Origin: Prorocentrum cordatum
Taxonomy: Eukaryota > Sar > Dinophyceae > Prorocentrales > Prorocentraceae
Length of the DNA: 64,000 bases
Reading direction: 5' to 3'
NCBI GenBank assembly: GCA_963575745.1
Contig: CAUYUJ010007458.1
Location: 186,001-250,000, forward strand
Under the pieces are notes generated by a model, which was not told where the DNA came from, made no database searches, and saw nothing but the letters and a program-made list of their open reading frames with translations. How positions within the stretch are numbered: the first letter of the stretch is position 1; each line of letters begins with the position of its first letter. Shown here piece by piece: positions 18,594 to 30,274 of this stretch. The translations under genes and the position numbers were made by a program.

Positions 18594-20566
18594 GGGGCCG
18601 TCTTTGGGCCCTCTTGGGCCGTCTTTGGGCCCAAGAGGGCCGTATTGGGGCGCTCTTGAACGCCTATTGAACCCAGTTGGAACGTCGGACAGCCGAACAG
18701 GCTGGAAGGCCAAAATCGTTCGAAAACCTACGTAAAATTGACGATTTCGGCCTCTTGAAGCGCTCTGGAGAAGCGTCTGGAAGCGTCGTGCAGTGCCTTG
18801 GGGGGCCTCTCGGGCCGTCTTGGGCCTATCTTGGGCGTCCTGGAGCAGTCTTTCGGCGACTCGGGGCCCGCTTGGGCCGTCTTGGGAGCCTCTGGAGGCC
18901 CTCCTGGCCTGTGTTGGACCTCCCCGGCCGCCCCGTCCTCCCACGGGGGTCGGAGGCGGCGGCCTCCAAGGCCCAGGACGCGGAAACCGTGTAAAAAATC
19001 CAAAGAAAATGAGCCCCGGTACTCCCATGCCCAGAAGCCTCTTGGGCCGTCTGGGAGCCATCTTGGGCGTCTTGGATCGATCGTGGGCGTCTTGGTGTGG
19101 TCTAGGCGTCTCGAGACACGCTTGGACCGTCATGGGCGCGTCTTGGGGCAATGTGTGGAGCCTCTTGGGCTGTCTAGGGCGTCTATTGGGCCGTCGTTGG
19201 GGCCTCTTGGGCCGTCTTGGGGCTCTCTTGGGGGCCTCTTGGACCAGCTTGGGACGGTCTTGGGGGCCTCTTGGGCCGTCTTGGAGCGTCGGGACGACGA
19301 AAACTTGAGGAAACCAAGAACCTTTGAAAGCCTGAAGGCAAGCAGTGATGTTGGCTGTTTGGGTCCCTCTTGGGAATGCTCTTGGGGCTGTCTTGGGACG
19401 TCTTGGACGCAACTTGGGCCATCCGGGAACCATCTGGGGCGTCTTGGAGCGGTCTTAGGCGCGTCGAGGCACGCCTTGATCGTCATCGACGCCTCTCTGG
19501 CCGTGTTTGCAAGCTCTTGGGCGGCCTTAGGCGCCTAATGGGTTGTTTTTAAGCCCTCTTGGACCGTCTTGGGGCGCTCTTGGGGGCCTCTTGGGCGATC
19601 TTGGGACGGTCTTGGGGACTTCGTGGGCTGTCTTGGAGGGTCGGGACGACGAAAAAACAAGAAAGCAATAAACCTTCAAAAAAACAACGGAAATCAATGA
19701 TTTCGGCCTCTTGGGCCCTCTTGGGAATGCTCTTGGGGCTCTCTTGGGACGTGTTGGAGGCCTCTTGGGCCATCTGGGAGCCATCTTGGGCGTCTTGGAG
19801 CGGCCTTAGGCGCGTCGAGGCACGCTTTGACCGTCTTCGACGCCTCGTGGGCCGTGTTTGCAAGCTCTTGGGCGGTCTTAGGCGCCTGTTCGGTTGTTTT
19901 TAGGCCCTCTTGGGCAGTCTCGGGGCGCTCGTGGGGGCCTCTTGGGCGATCTTGGGACGGTCTTGGGGACTTCGTGGGCTGTCTTGGAGGGTCGGGACGA
20001 CGAAAGAAGAAAAAGAAGAAAGCAACAAACCTGCAAAAAAACATCAGAAATCAATGATTTCGGCCCCTTGCAGCCCTCTTGGGAATGCTCTTGAAGCTCT
20101 TTTGGGACGTCTTGGAGGCCTCTTGGGCCATCTGGGAGCCATCTTGGGCGTCTTGGAGCGGTCTTAGGCGCGTCGTGGCACGCTTTGGCTGTCTTCGACG
20201 CCTCTTGGGCCGTGTTTGCAAGCTCTTGGGCGGTCTTAGGCGCCTAATGGGTTGTTTTTAAGCCCTCTTGGACCGTCTCGGGGCGCTCTTGGGGGCCTCT
20301 TGGGCGATCTTGGGACGGTCTTGGGGACTTCGTGGGCTGTCTTGGAGGGTCGGGACGACGAAAAAACAAGAACACCAAAAACCTGCAAAAAAACAACGGA
20401 AATCAATGGTTTCGGCCTCTTGCAGCCCTCTTGGGAATGCTTTTGGGGCTCTCTTGGGACATCTTGGAGGCCTCTTGGGCCGTCTGGGAGCCATCTTGGG
20501 CGTCTTGGAGCGATCGTAAGCGTGTCGAGGCACGCTTGGACCGTTTTCGGCGCCTCTTGGGCCAGA
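18594..20566. repeat. CTTGGG satellite block of unit 2
   Basis: As in unit 1, with four higher-order repeats. The third carries CCATCTGGGAGCCATCTTGG where units 1 and 4 have CCATCCGGGAACCATCTGG, and GTTGTTTTTAAG where those have GTTGTTGTTAAG. Confidence 0.88.
18607..18641. repeat. palindrome at the unit 1/2 junction
   Basis: GGCCCTCTTGGGCC and its exact reverse complement GGCCCAAGAGGGCC, seven-base loop. It is repeated at 31596-31630 and 44657-44691, and is missing from the left edge of unit 1, where only one arm exists. Confidence 0.85.
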
Positions 20567-20644
20567 CAAGGGCGCTCCCGGAGGCCCGATCCCGCCATGG
20601 GGGGTTGCGGTCCAGGCCAGGGAGCCCCTGGCCCTGTAGCCCGG

Positions 20645-20646
20645 TG

Positions 20647-20678
<32 letters not shown>

Positions 20679-22772
20679 TATATATATAGATAGATGTATA
20701 CATGCAGTGCCCTTCTCCTGTGTATACAGTCCAACATGTGTTACGTCTGTTCCTACAGACTGGGCCTCCCCTGGGGCACGAGTCCTTGGTGTTGTACGTG
20801 TGCTCCTATAGACTGCCCTTCTCCTGTGGCTCCAATCCGCAATGTTGTATATACGCCAGTTCCTCTAGATCGGGCTTCTCCTGGGGCAATAATCCTCCAT
20901 AGGAGGTCCCAGGAATCTCCATGAGGCTCCAGGAGGCTATGCGAGGCTTCAGGAGGCCTCAGGAGGCCATTCGAAGCCCCAAGAGGCCCCAGGAGGCCCC
21001 AAGAGGCCCCTGGAGACCCCAGGCAGGCCCAGGAGGTTTCTGGAGGCCCCAGGAGGCCCCCGGCACATGCGCAGCGGCGCGCTCGTACTACCGAGACGCA
21101 TTCACGCTCCAACCCGTTCGAAGTTAGATTCATGACCAGACCGTCACAACTCAGGCCCGCTTATATTCGAAAACTCTTGCGCCTAGACTCTCACGGCGGA
21201 CAGGTCCATGCGAATAGATGCACATATAGGGAGCTCCACGCAGTGGATAATTCGCCGACCGCGCCGAACCACCTCCCCTCCTCCCTCTCTGCACTAGACA
21301 ACCCTCCTCTCCTCCCTCTCTGCACTAGACAATGATGATGATGATTGTCATGATGGTGACCATGGTATGGTGAGAGTACGATGTGAGTATGATGGTGATG
21401 GTGACTGATGGATGAGTATGATGATGATGATGAAGATGATGATGGTGATGATCTGATAATGCTGCTGATGATCATGATGATGACGATGAGCAGATGATGA
21501 GGATGTCTCGAGCTGCTTGCTGGTTTTAACACTCCTGAGGGGGGGGGGCGCCAGGGGTATTGCAAGGCCTCCGTTCGCGCTTGCCTGTTTTAGTGCCTGT
21601 GTTGGTGCCCAGCATCCTCCGCTTTCGGAGCAGAGTTTGAGGATGTCTCGTGCGAGGCGCCTCCTCAGGGTGGGCCGCCAGGGGTATTGCGCGGCCTCCG
21701 TTCGCGCCCAAATGGCGGGGATGTCTCAAGCGGTTTGCCTGTTTTGGTCCCCAACAGCATCCTCCGCTGTCGGAGCAGATTTGGAGGATGCCTCGAGCGA
21801 GGCGTTCATGTTCGCCCCTCAGGGGGGCCAGATGTTGAGGATGTCTCGATCGGTTTGCCTGTTTGGGTGGCCAGACTCGTGGGCACATGTTCTCCCCAGG
21901 ATACCACAGGAAGCTTCAGCAGGCTTCAGGAGGCCCCAGGAAAACCACATGAGGTCCCGGGAGGCATCAGGAGGCCACAGGAAGATTCAAGAGGCCACAG
22001 GATGTCCCAAGAGGCTCCAGGAGGCCCCAGGAAACTCAAGGAGACCCCAGGAAGCCCCAGGAGGCCCCAGGAGGCCACAGGAAGCGCCAGGAGGCCCAGG
22101 CAACAGGAGGCCCCGAGAGGCCCCAGGAGCAGGAGGCCTCAGAAGGCAACAGGAGTGGCTCCAATCCCATGTGCTTTACGTATGCTCCTATAGATTGGGC
22201 CTCACCTGGAGCACGAATCCTTGATGCTATACGCATGTTCATATGTATTGTCCTCCTCCTGTGTATAGAATCCAAAATGTTTTGCGTTTGTTCCTATAGA
22301 TCCCCCCCCCCGGGGCACGAATCCTTGGTGTTTTACGTGTGCTTCCATAGACTGCCCTTCTCCTGTGGCTCCAATCCGCAATGTTTTGCGTACGTCTGTT
22401 CCTGTAGATCGGGCTTCTCCTGGGGCGCGAATCCTCCCTAGGAGGTCCCAAGAGGCTACGCTAGGCCCCAGGACGCCCCAAGAGGCCACTCGAAGCCCCA
22501 AGAGGCCCCAGGAGGCCCCAAGAGACTCCTCTAGGCCCCAGAAGGCCCAGGAAGTTTTTGGAGGCCCCAGGAGGTCCCGGGCTCATGCGCAGCGACGCGC
22601 TCGTTCTACCGAGACGCATTCACGCTCCAATCCGTTCAAAATTAGATGCATGACCGGACCGTCACAACTCCAGCCCGCTTATATTCGAAAACTCTTGCAC
22701 CTAGACTCGCACGGCGGACAAGTCCATGCGACTAGATGCACATATGGGGAGCTCAACGCAGTGAACAAGTAT
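20645..22772. repeat. TA tract and composite repeats of unit 2
   Basis: TA tract at 20645-20701, followed by the same interleaved families as 7951-10024. The GAT/ATG tract (21330-21500) is slightly shorter than in unit 1 (one ATG fewer and ATCTGAT for ATGCTGAT). Confidence 0.8.
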
Positions 22773-22870
22773 TTTTCCCCGCCGCCGCCGCCGACAACGC
22801 CGACGACGACGAGGAGGGAGAGGAGGAGGGGGAGGAGGGGGAGAGAAAGGAGGAGGAGAAGAAGGAAGAT

Positions 22871-24039
22871 ACTCTGAAATTCTCGAAGGCTGAACGCTCC
22901 GAAACTCATTGCTCTGAAACTCTCCCTGCTCTGAAACTCATTGCTATGAACTCATCGCTCTGGAACTCATTGCTCTGAAACTCATTGCTCTGAAGCTCAA
23001 TGATCTGAATATCATTGATTTGAAACTTATGGCTCTGCAACTGATTGCCCAAGAAGAAAACTCATGGATCTGAGACCCTCAAAAGCTCATTGCTCTGAAA
23101 AACTCCTTGCTCTGAAACTCTCGCTGCTCGGAAAATCATTGATCCGAAACTCATTGCTCTGAAGCTCATGGCTCTGAAACTCATTGCTCTGATGCTCATG
23201 GCTCTGAAACCCATCGCTATGAAAATCATTGATCCACGACTTTCTCAAAGGCCAATTGCTCTGAGACTCTCACGTCGAAAGGTCAAGGGCTCACGACGCT
23301 CTCACGAAATACATGCCAAGGAGCTCTGTTCCTCGTCCTCCTCCTCCTCCTCCTCCTGCTCCTCCTCCTCCTCCTCCTCCTCCCTCCTGCTCCTCCTCCG
23401 ACACTTCTACTATCATTGCAAACCTTCCCACGAACAAGCTCGAAACTCCTTTCGCGTGGAAGGTAACCCAGGAGGCAGTGTCTGATAGGAAAAATAACCG
23501 TCCAACATTATTCAGCACGGCGCGCACTCGTGGAAAACAATTTCCTCCTCCTCCTCCTCCATTTCCTGTTCCTCCTCCTCCTCCTGCCCCCTGTTCCTCT
23601 TCCTCCTCCACCTTAACCTCCTCCTCCTCCTCGTCCTCCTCCTCCTTCTCCTCCTCCTCCTCCTCTTCTTCCGTCCCCTCCTCCTCCTCCTCCTGCTCCT
23701 CCTCCTCCTCCTTCTTCTCCTCCTCCCCCTCCGCCTCGTCCTTCTCCCCTTCATCCTCCTCCTCCTCCTCCTCCTCCTCCTCCTTTTCCTCCTCCTCCTT
23801 CTCCTCCTCTTCCTCCTCCTGTGTTTCCATTCATATTGCAAACCCTTCTACGAACAAGCTCGAAATTCATTTCGCGTGGAAGGACACCCAGGAGGCATTG
23901 TCCGACGGGAGAAATAACCGCCCACCATTATTCAACACTGCGCGCATTTGTGGGAAACTGATTCCTCCTCCTCATCATCCTCCTTCTCCTCCTTCCCCCC
24001 CCACCCCAGCAGGAGGAGGAGCAAGAGGAGGAGGAGGGA
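22871..24039. repeat. CTCTGAAACTCATTG minisatellite and TCC tracts, unit 2
   Basis: Minisatellite at 22871-23290, TCC tracts with the two ~140-bp diverged segments at 23329-24039. TCC copy numbers differ from unit 1, and an ATCCTCC interruption occurs at about 23752. Confidence 0.88.
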
Positions 24040-24312
24040 GTAAGAAAGGAGAGCCAATGTATTCACAGCCGAGAGCTCGTGGGGAGGGGGGGCGGAACTC
24101 AAGACTTCTAGAGGTTAGATGGGGTCGGAGCTAATGGGGTCGGAGGAGCGCGCCGCATCGCCGATACATCGGCGATGCATCAGCGACGTCAGCGATGCAT
24201 CTGCGACGTCGGCGTGGGGAAACACGGTCTCCACATCGAGCCGCATCGTCGATGCATCGGCGATGCAGCGCGATCCTCCGACCCCGTCTACGCCGACCCC
24301 ATCTGGGAGGCC

Positions 24313-24510
24313 TAGAGTTTCGCCAGAGACAAAAGTAACACTACCACCAGCCAGGGGGGCGGCTGTCCCACCCTCTCGAGCTGGTGGCACCTCGTTCAGG
24401 GCATGCCTCCAGAGCGTTCCCTGAAGGAGGTGCCACCAGCTCGAGGGGGAGGGAGCGGCCACCCCCCCAGCCGGTGGCAGTGGTACTCTTGCCTCTCCTG
24501 AGAGCTCCCC
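24313..24510. repeat. foldback in unit 2
   Basis: Same long inverted repeat as in unit 1. The inner left arm starts at 24375. Confidence 0.8.
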
Positions 24511-24520
24511 CCCCGAAGCG

Positions 24521-24637
24521 TCAGGCGGGCCGCGCGGCCTCCCGGGCCCGCGAGCAGCGGCGCGCCACCTCGCCCAGGATCCGCCGCCGCAGCGCGTCGC
24601 CGTGGGCGGGCCAGACGGCGGGGTGCCAGGAGAACAT
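24521..24637 (-). CDS. putative terminal exon of glycosyltransferase gene, unit 2
   Basis: Identical 39-codon minus frame MFSWHP...ARPA, ending at the TGA at 24521. See unit 1 for the reasoning. The joining intron is unproven. Confidence 0.35.
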   Translation of the reverse strand: MFSWHPAVWPAHGDALRRRILGEVARRCSRAREAARPA

Positions 24638-25326
24638 CGGCGGCGCGCCCGGTCGGTGGTGCCATGGAAGAGGGGCAAGGGTGAACTATCACTAGGAAGC
24701 CCACAAGATTCGCTAGGGAGTGGTTCCCCCCATCTCAACGACGAAAACCATTCCAAAACCTGCCCGAAACCCTGCGAAAACCCTCTTGGAACCCTTCCCC
24801 GAGGGTTTGTGAAGGGTGTCGGCAATTTCGAGAGGCAACCAATTCCCAGCGAACCCTGGATTTTCTAAGACTAACACTATTTTGGGCGCCTCGGCCTTCC
24901 AAGACCCTATCCCTCAGGGCACCAGATCTCTTGAGCCACCGACACGGCGGGGGGGACGGCAGAGGGGGCGGGGCTTTCGCCGAGGGCTCAGAGGGCCTCT
25001 CCAGCCTTCTGAGAGAAACCTCCTGAGCCGTCTCCGGATACGGCAGGTTCGCGTCGTGTCGACCCCGGAATTGGTTCCTGACGCCGCGGGGATCGTTCAA
25101 ATTTGAACGATCGGCCGTTCCGTGAACGCCGGATCGTTCAACGACGGGCCGATTCTGGGCCACGGGGCCACGGGGCCACGGGCGGCGTTCAACCTTACAC
25201 GCACGCGCCGGGGTCGCCGCCGGTCGGCACGACGCGAGCCTGCCGCACGCAGTGCGGCGTCTCGGGAGGGCGCGGGGGCTGCCGACGAGCAGCCCCCCAA
25301 CGCCGTCCGAGACGGCAGGCCCTCTG

Positions 25327-25566
25327 TCACTGACCCCCGGGGCGCGCCGCCGGGAAGAAGCGCCTCATGGCCTCGGGGGTCACGGCGGCCTCTCCGAGGT
25401 ACGCGTCCCGCCGCGAGCGTTTCCGCAGGGCCTCGACCACCGCCCTGGCGGTGCGATCGTCGTTATGGCCTGGCCGGAAGTGGATGTAGGAAGCTTGGAA
25501 ATGGGCACCAGCACCAGCACCAGGGTCTGCTTCAACCGGGGGAAGCTGGTCGTAGATTTTGGCCAT
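25327..25566 (-). CDS. putative internal exon of glycosyltransferase gene, unit 2
   Basis: Same frame as in unit 1 (MAKIYDQLPP to AMRRFFPAARPGGQ). The perfect 22-bp palindrome lies downstream at 25091-25112. Confidence 0.45.
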   Translation of the reverse strand: MAKIYDQLPPVEADPGAGAGAHFQASYIHFRPGHNDDRTARAVVEALRKRSRRDAYLGEAAVTPEAMRRFFPAARPGGQ

Positions 25567-25571
25567 GGTGG

Positions 25572-27185
25572 TCACATTTCGGCCACCTTGGAAGCCCGAA
25601 TATGACCACCATCACCGAGATCGGGATCATCTTCCCTTGGAAGCACACCGCCGATATTGGTGTTGGTATCAACCTCTAGGCCTCCGAGGATGAGGCTGTC
25701 CAGGTTCAACACACTGCCAGCGTGCTGGTCGCCCGCGAAGATCGGGGTGGCCCCCGCGAGCAGCGCATCCACCGCCTTCTCTGTGACGTACCCGTTGCTG
25801 CCCAGCGTGTTCTCCAGCGACAAGACCAGAGGGAAGTGTGAATACCTGCACACAGACCTGTCGAACTTGCCCGGGCACGTCGCAGCGAAGGCCTTGCACG
25901 CCCTGGCGTCCTCGCCCTTGTCGCCAGGCGGCTCCAGCGCCGACACCATGTCTACGGGGATCCTGTCGGCAAGCTGCATGATCCCGTTGCACTTGCCCAG
26001 CGCCACCCCCCTTTTCTGCCCAGCCTTAATTATGGCCTTGTTGATGAAATCCCACGCCTTCGCCCGGTACTCCCGACGGTTCTCGGAGTCGAACCTGCTG
26101 GCCTTGCAATTCTCCTGCTGGTAAGCCACGGTCTCCCACACTGCCGTCCTCTGAGCTCGGCCCTCGGCGGCAACGCGGTGGCGCGCCGCACTGCGGCTTC
26201 GGTTGAGCAGGTCCAACGGGGTGGACAGGTTCCGCCCAGCGAAGCTCAGGCTGGCGAAAGGCACCCACATAGAGGTGACATCGCGGCCAACCGAGGTAGG
26301 CTCGGCCTCGTTTCTCCCGTCCCACCGATTCCCGATGATCACGGCCTCATCCCCCACCGACCGTACGAAGCGTCTCACCTCACTCCATACAAAGTCGTTG
26401 TTCGGAGGCTCCATGTTTACAAAAAGCCACACTCGCGGAATTTGCGCGCGCTCGTCATGGATCTCACGCAGTGGTGCCAACCAATTAAGGGACAGGTGAA
26501 GATCGCACGTCCCGAGCGCTTCCAAGAGACTCGCGGCCACATCTTTCATCAACGCGCGCCCGAAGAAGATCAGTCCTGGCCAGGCGCCCTGGTGCGTCAC
26601 GATGCTGAAGTTGCCATACTGCTCGACGATCGCAGTGTTGTCGTACGTGATTTTGTTCGCCTTTATCTTCATCATCTCCCAATCCGTGAGGACGGGCGCC
26701 GACACATTCACGGGATTGGAAGAGTAAACAACTGCATGAACATGAACTTTCGGACGCCTGCGCTGATTTCTCGGATAGGCGCTGGACCCACCCTCCCTGG
26801 CGCACGGAGCGCGCCAGAGGGTCCTGGGCGCCGATTCAAGGAATACGCGCGGAACTCCGATAATCCATGTCCACAAAGTATTTTTCCTCTTCGAGGGATT
26901 ACTGCGACTCCTCCGCTGCGCAATTGTGCGAAGCTCGTCGGGAGTCATCTCCTCCGCGGAGCCAGCGGGTGCCGGCGCCCCGCGCTGCACGAGCGCTCGC
27001 ACGCGCCCGCGCGGCGCGAAGAGCAGCTCCGCCAGCGCGGGCGCTCCCCGCTGCGTCGGGCGTTGCCAGACGTGCCGCTGGCCCAGGGTGCACCCAGAGC
27101 TCTTCGCTCCATTCTGGAGCCCCTGGGGCCTCGTGAGGGGTGCTCTGGAGACCGTGGGGGCCTCACGAAGCCCCAGGGGCTCCAT
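25572..27185 (-). CDS. glycosyltransferase family 10 (fucosyltransferase-like), unit 2
   Basis: Predicted protein identical to that of units 3 and 4, with Asn in RKNTLW. It carries the same GYVTEKAVDALLAG donor-binding signature and the same apparent read-through tail. A silent difference (GAT for GAC in MKDVAAS, base 26541) is shared with unit 4 but not with units 1 and 3. Start chosen at the first ATG, 27185. As in the other units, the inner hairpin covers the first codons. Confidence 0.75.
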   Translation of the reverse strand: MEPLGLREAPTVSRAPLTRPQGLQNGAKSSGCTLGQRHVWQRPTQRGAPALAELLFAPRGRVRALVQRGAPAPAGSAEEMTPDELRTIAQRRSRSNPSKRKNTLWTWIIGVPRVFLESAPRTLWRAPCAREGGSSAYPRNQRRRPKVHVHAVVYSSNPVNVSAPVLTDWEMMKIKANKITYDNTAIVEQYGNFSIVTHQGAWPGLIFFGRALMKDVAASLLEALGTCDLHLSLNWLAPLREIHDERAQIPRVWLFVNMEPPNNDFVWSEVRRFVRSVGDEAVIIGNRWDGRNEAEPTSVGRDVTSMWVPFASLSFAGRNLSTPLDLLNRSRSAARHRVAAEGRAQRTAVWETVAYQQENCKASRFDSENRREYRAKAWDFINKAIIKAGQKRGVALGKCNGIMQLADRIPVDMVSALEPPGDKGEDARACKAFAATCPGKFDRSVCRYSHFPLVLSLENTLGSNGYVTEKAVDALLAGATPIFAGDQHAGSVLNLDSLILGGLEVDTNTNIGGVLPREDDPDLGDGGHIRASKVAEM

Positions 27186-28541
27186 GATTAGGGGGAAAAC
27201 AAACCTACCTCGCTTTTGACCACCCTCGCTTCCAAGAGATACCAAGCGATGCCAAATTGCAGCCTATACTGGTCAGGCCGCTTGACGAGGAGGCGCGTGG
27301 TATGGCTTGGTTTTGCCTGGAAGCGAAAGCGGGGTAGGAAATCACGCTCTGACTAGGGGCACCTTGGGCCAGCGGCACCTGCAGCAACCCCCGAACATGC
27401 GGGCCCTCCACCCGCGCCGTGCGGGCAGCCGCGCCGGCCGCGGCCGCCTCGGCGCCCGCCGCCGCGGGCGGGCCGCGCGGCGCGCGGGCCGAGGCCTCTG
27501 GGGCGGCGCGGGCGGCCCGTGCCACCGCGGCGCCCTCGCCCGCGGCGCCGCGGCGCAGCTCGCCAGAGAGGCCGGCGAGCAGGACGCAGGAAGCTCGGGT
27601 CGGGCGAAAGTTGGGGGTAGCAAAGGGGGGGTTTGAAGAATCACTCACGTATAAAGAGAAAAAAATACAAACATAAAACAAAAAAACATAAAAAACTAAA
27701 AAAAAAACAAATAACAAAAAACGTTAAAAATAAAAATAAACAAAAAAATAAAAGAACAAAAAAAAATACGAATAAAAAAAAAAAAAACTAAAAGAAAAAA
27801 AACAAAAAACATAATAAAAAATAAACCAATAAAAAAATAAAAAAAAAAAAATAAAATCTGATTTTTTTCTGCGCCTCCCGGCGCCGGAGGCGCCCATGTA
27901 TCAAGGAACGGGCCCCTCGGTGAGGCCGAAACCAGCTGCATGCAGCAGATTTCGTACCCCCCCCTTTCCCAATCCCCCCCTTTCGCCCGACCCGAGAAGC
28001 AGAGACCAGGGCGGCGAGGGCGGGCAGCGGCCTGCGGTAGTGGCCCGCGGCCCCCGGCCCGCGGGCAGCGGCCCGCGGCAGCGGCCCGCCGCAGGCCTGC
28101 CCCATCGCCCCCCGCGGCGCGGGCAGGCCTGCCTGCCGGGTGCGCGGCACCTTCGGAGCCGTCGGTGGCCCGCGGGCCCGGCCGCGGCCCCCTTCCTGCA
28201 CACCTGTGTTCAGCTCGCCGTCGCGAGTGCAGCTGGCGCGCTTCTGCCTGCCCAGTCTCGAGGATTGTGAGGTGGTACGAGCCACGCACTCAACAGACAA
28301 AAGAGCCAACCGAACAAAAGGTGGAACAGGCGAGGCACGCCTTATTCCTCTGTTCGGACATGCACCAGAAGAGGCACGTGTCGACGCTTCGCAAGAAGGA
28401 ACACGGAAGCTAAGTGATGAGCCTTAATTAGGACAATATTCGCGTAGACCCTAAGGAAAAGCAGCAGAATTAACCAAAAAAGGCCTCCTGGTAAAAATAT
28501 CCCAGTGCGACCCTACCTAGGAGTTGGAGCATCTAGGAAAG
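27186..28541. other. GC-rich upstream region, unit 2, with A-rich insertion
   Basis: Matches 14441-15584 except that about 220 bp of A-rich sequence (27644-27862) replaces the AATCAGCT/AGCTGATT hairpin, and the GC-rich part has small indels. No supported gene. Confidence 0.5.
27644..27862. other. A-rich, G-poor patch unique to unit 2
   Basis: Almost entirely A with scattered C, T and G (ATAAAGAGAAAAAAATAC and similar). It is absent from the three sister units and sits exactly where the others carry two strong hairpins. It is either an insertion or a consensus artefact at a hard-to-sequence site. Confidence 0.7.
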
Positions 28542-29510
28542 CAACATCTACATCTACACCGACAGCTGCATTAGCATCTACACCTGCATCTACATCTACA
28601 TCAACATCAACAGCGAGACTCACATCTACATCTACATCCACACCTATATTTACACCTACATTTACATCTGCATCTACATCTACACCTACATCCACATCTA
28701 CACCTACGCCTACACATACATCTAAGTGTACACTTTCGCATTGGTTGTGTTTTTGCGTTGCGTGCTATGCTATACTATGCTATACTATGCTATGCTTGGC
28801 TATGCTTGGCTATGCTATGTTCTGCTATGCTGTGTTAATGCTGCGCTGCGCTCTGCTGCGCTGTGCTAAGCTAAGCTAAGGTAAGCTAAGCCATGCTAAG
28901 CTATGCTATGCTATGATTTGTTATGCTGCGCTATGCTATGCGATGCTATGCTATACTGCGCTACGCTATGCTATGCTAGGCTATGCTATGATATGCTATG
29001 CTGCGCTATGGTATGCTATGCTATGCTATGATATGCTGCGCTATGCTATGCTATGCTATGATGTGCTGTGCTATGAAATGCTGCGCTGTGCTATGCAAAG
29101 CAATGCTATGCTATGTTATGCTATGCTATGCTGCGCTACGCTATGTTATGCCATGATTTACTATGCTATGCTAAGCTGACCTATGCTTTGCTATGCTATG
29201 CTTGGCTATGCTATGGTATGCTATGCGGTGCTAATGCTGCACTGCGCTCTGCTGCGCTGTGCTAAGCTCAGCTAAAGTAAGCTAAGCCATGCTAAGCAAA
29301 GCTAAGCTAAGCTAAGCCAAGCCAAGCCAAGCCAAGCCAAGCTGAGCTAAGCTACGTCAAGCCTAGATAAGCTAAGCTAAGCTAAGCTAAGCTAAGCTAA
29401 GCTAAGCCAAGCGAAGCTAGGCTAGGCAAAGCTAAGCTAGGCTGGGCAAAGCGGGGGATCCTGGGGGAACCGCGGGGCGGATGCCGGGGGAACCGCCCGG
29501 GGCGGTTCCC
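28542..29510. repeat. CATCTA and GCTAT/GCTAA arrays with terminal hairpin, unit 2
   Basis: Hexamer array 28542-28732, pentamer array 28757-29447, GGGAACCGCC hairpin 29488-29510. Essentially identical to unit 1. Confidence 0.92.
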
Positions 29511-30274
29511 ACTGACCGGCCCTTTAAGCATACACAGTAAGAACCCTTCTAGGCAGAGCCTAGGTAGGGAACCTTCGGGCCGCTACTCGGGCCGTCCATT
29601 CTTGAACGAAAAAGGATCAACATTTCAGATCCCAGACTGTCACTCCAACGCGCTCCTTGTCCGAGCCATGATCTCTTCGAGACCAATCCCTGATCCCTTG
29701 AACTTTCCCAGGCGCGCCCCGTCAATTCTCAAACCGCAAAAGACCGTGGCAACGAAACCCGTCCAACCCCGAGACAGATCGAATACGAACAGTAAGAACA
29801 GACGCGACGCGAACAGCACGTCGCCCAACTATCCTTCCGTTCCCGCCCCTCTGTGTTTATCATCGAGGGCGCGCCGCCAGATGACCCCATCCTTTTCCCC
29901 GATCCATCGTCGGGGACCCCCCCCCTCCCCCCGATCCGTCGTCGGGAGACTCCCCTTTTCCCCGATCCATCGTCGGGGACCCCCCCCCCTCCCCCCCTTT
30001 CCCGATCCGTCGTCGGGGGACCGCCCCCCTCCCCCCCTTTCCTGGTCCGTCGTCGGGGACGCCCCCCCCCCTCTCATCCTTTTCAACGGGGGGGGGGGGG
30101 CCGACCCCACCCCCCCCTTCCCTCCCTTTGGCCACCAAATTGGACCCCCCCCCGCCGCCCCTTTCGCCACGGCGCCCCTGGTCTCCGGAACCCGACCCTT
30201 ACCACCCCGAACACTAATCCCCACGCTTGCCCTAACCCCTGACCCTAACCCCAACCCCAAACCCTAGCCCCAAA
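29511..30274. repeat. conserved stretch, C-rich minisatellite and telomere-like motif, unit 2
   Basis: Non-repetitive to about 29891, then the GATCC(A/G)TCGTCGGGG minisatellite to about 30172, and the degenerate CCCTAAC motif at 30230-30274. The G run at about 30087 is preceded by CTCATCCTTTTCAAC, where unit 1 has CTCTCCTTTTCAC. Confidence 0.75.
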
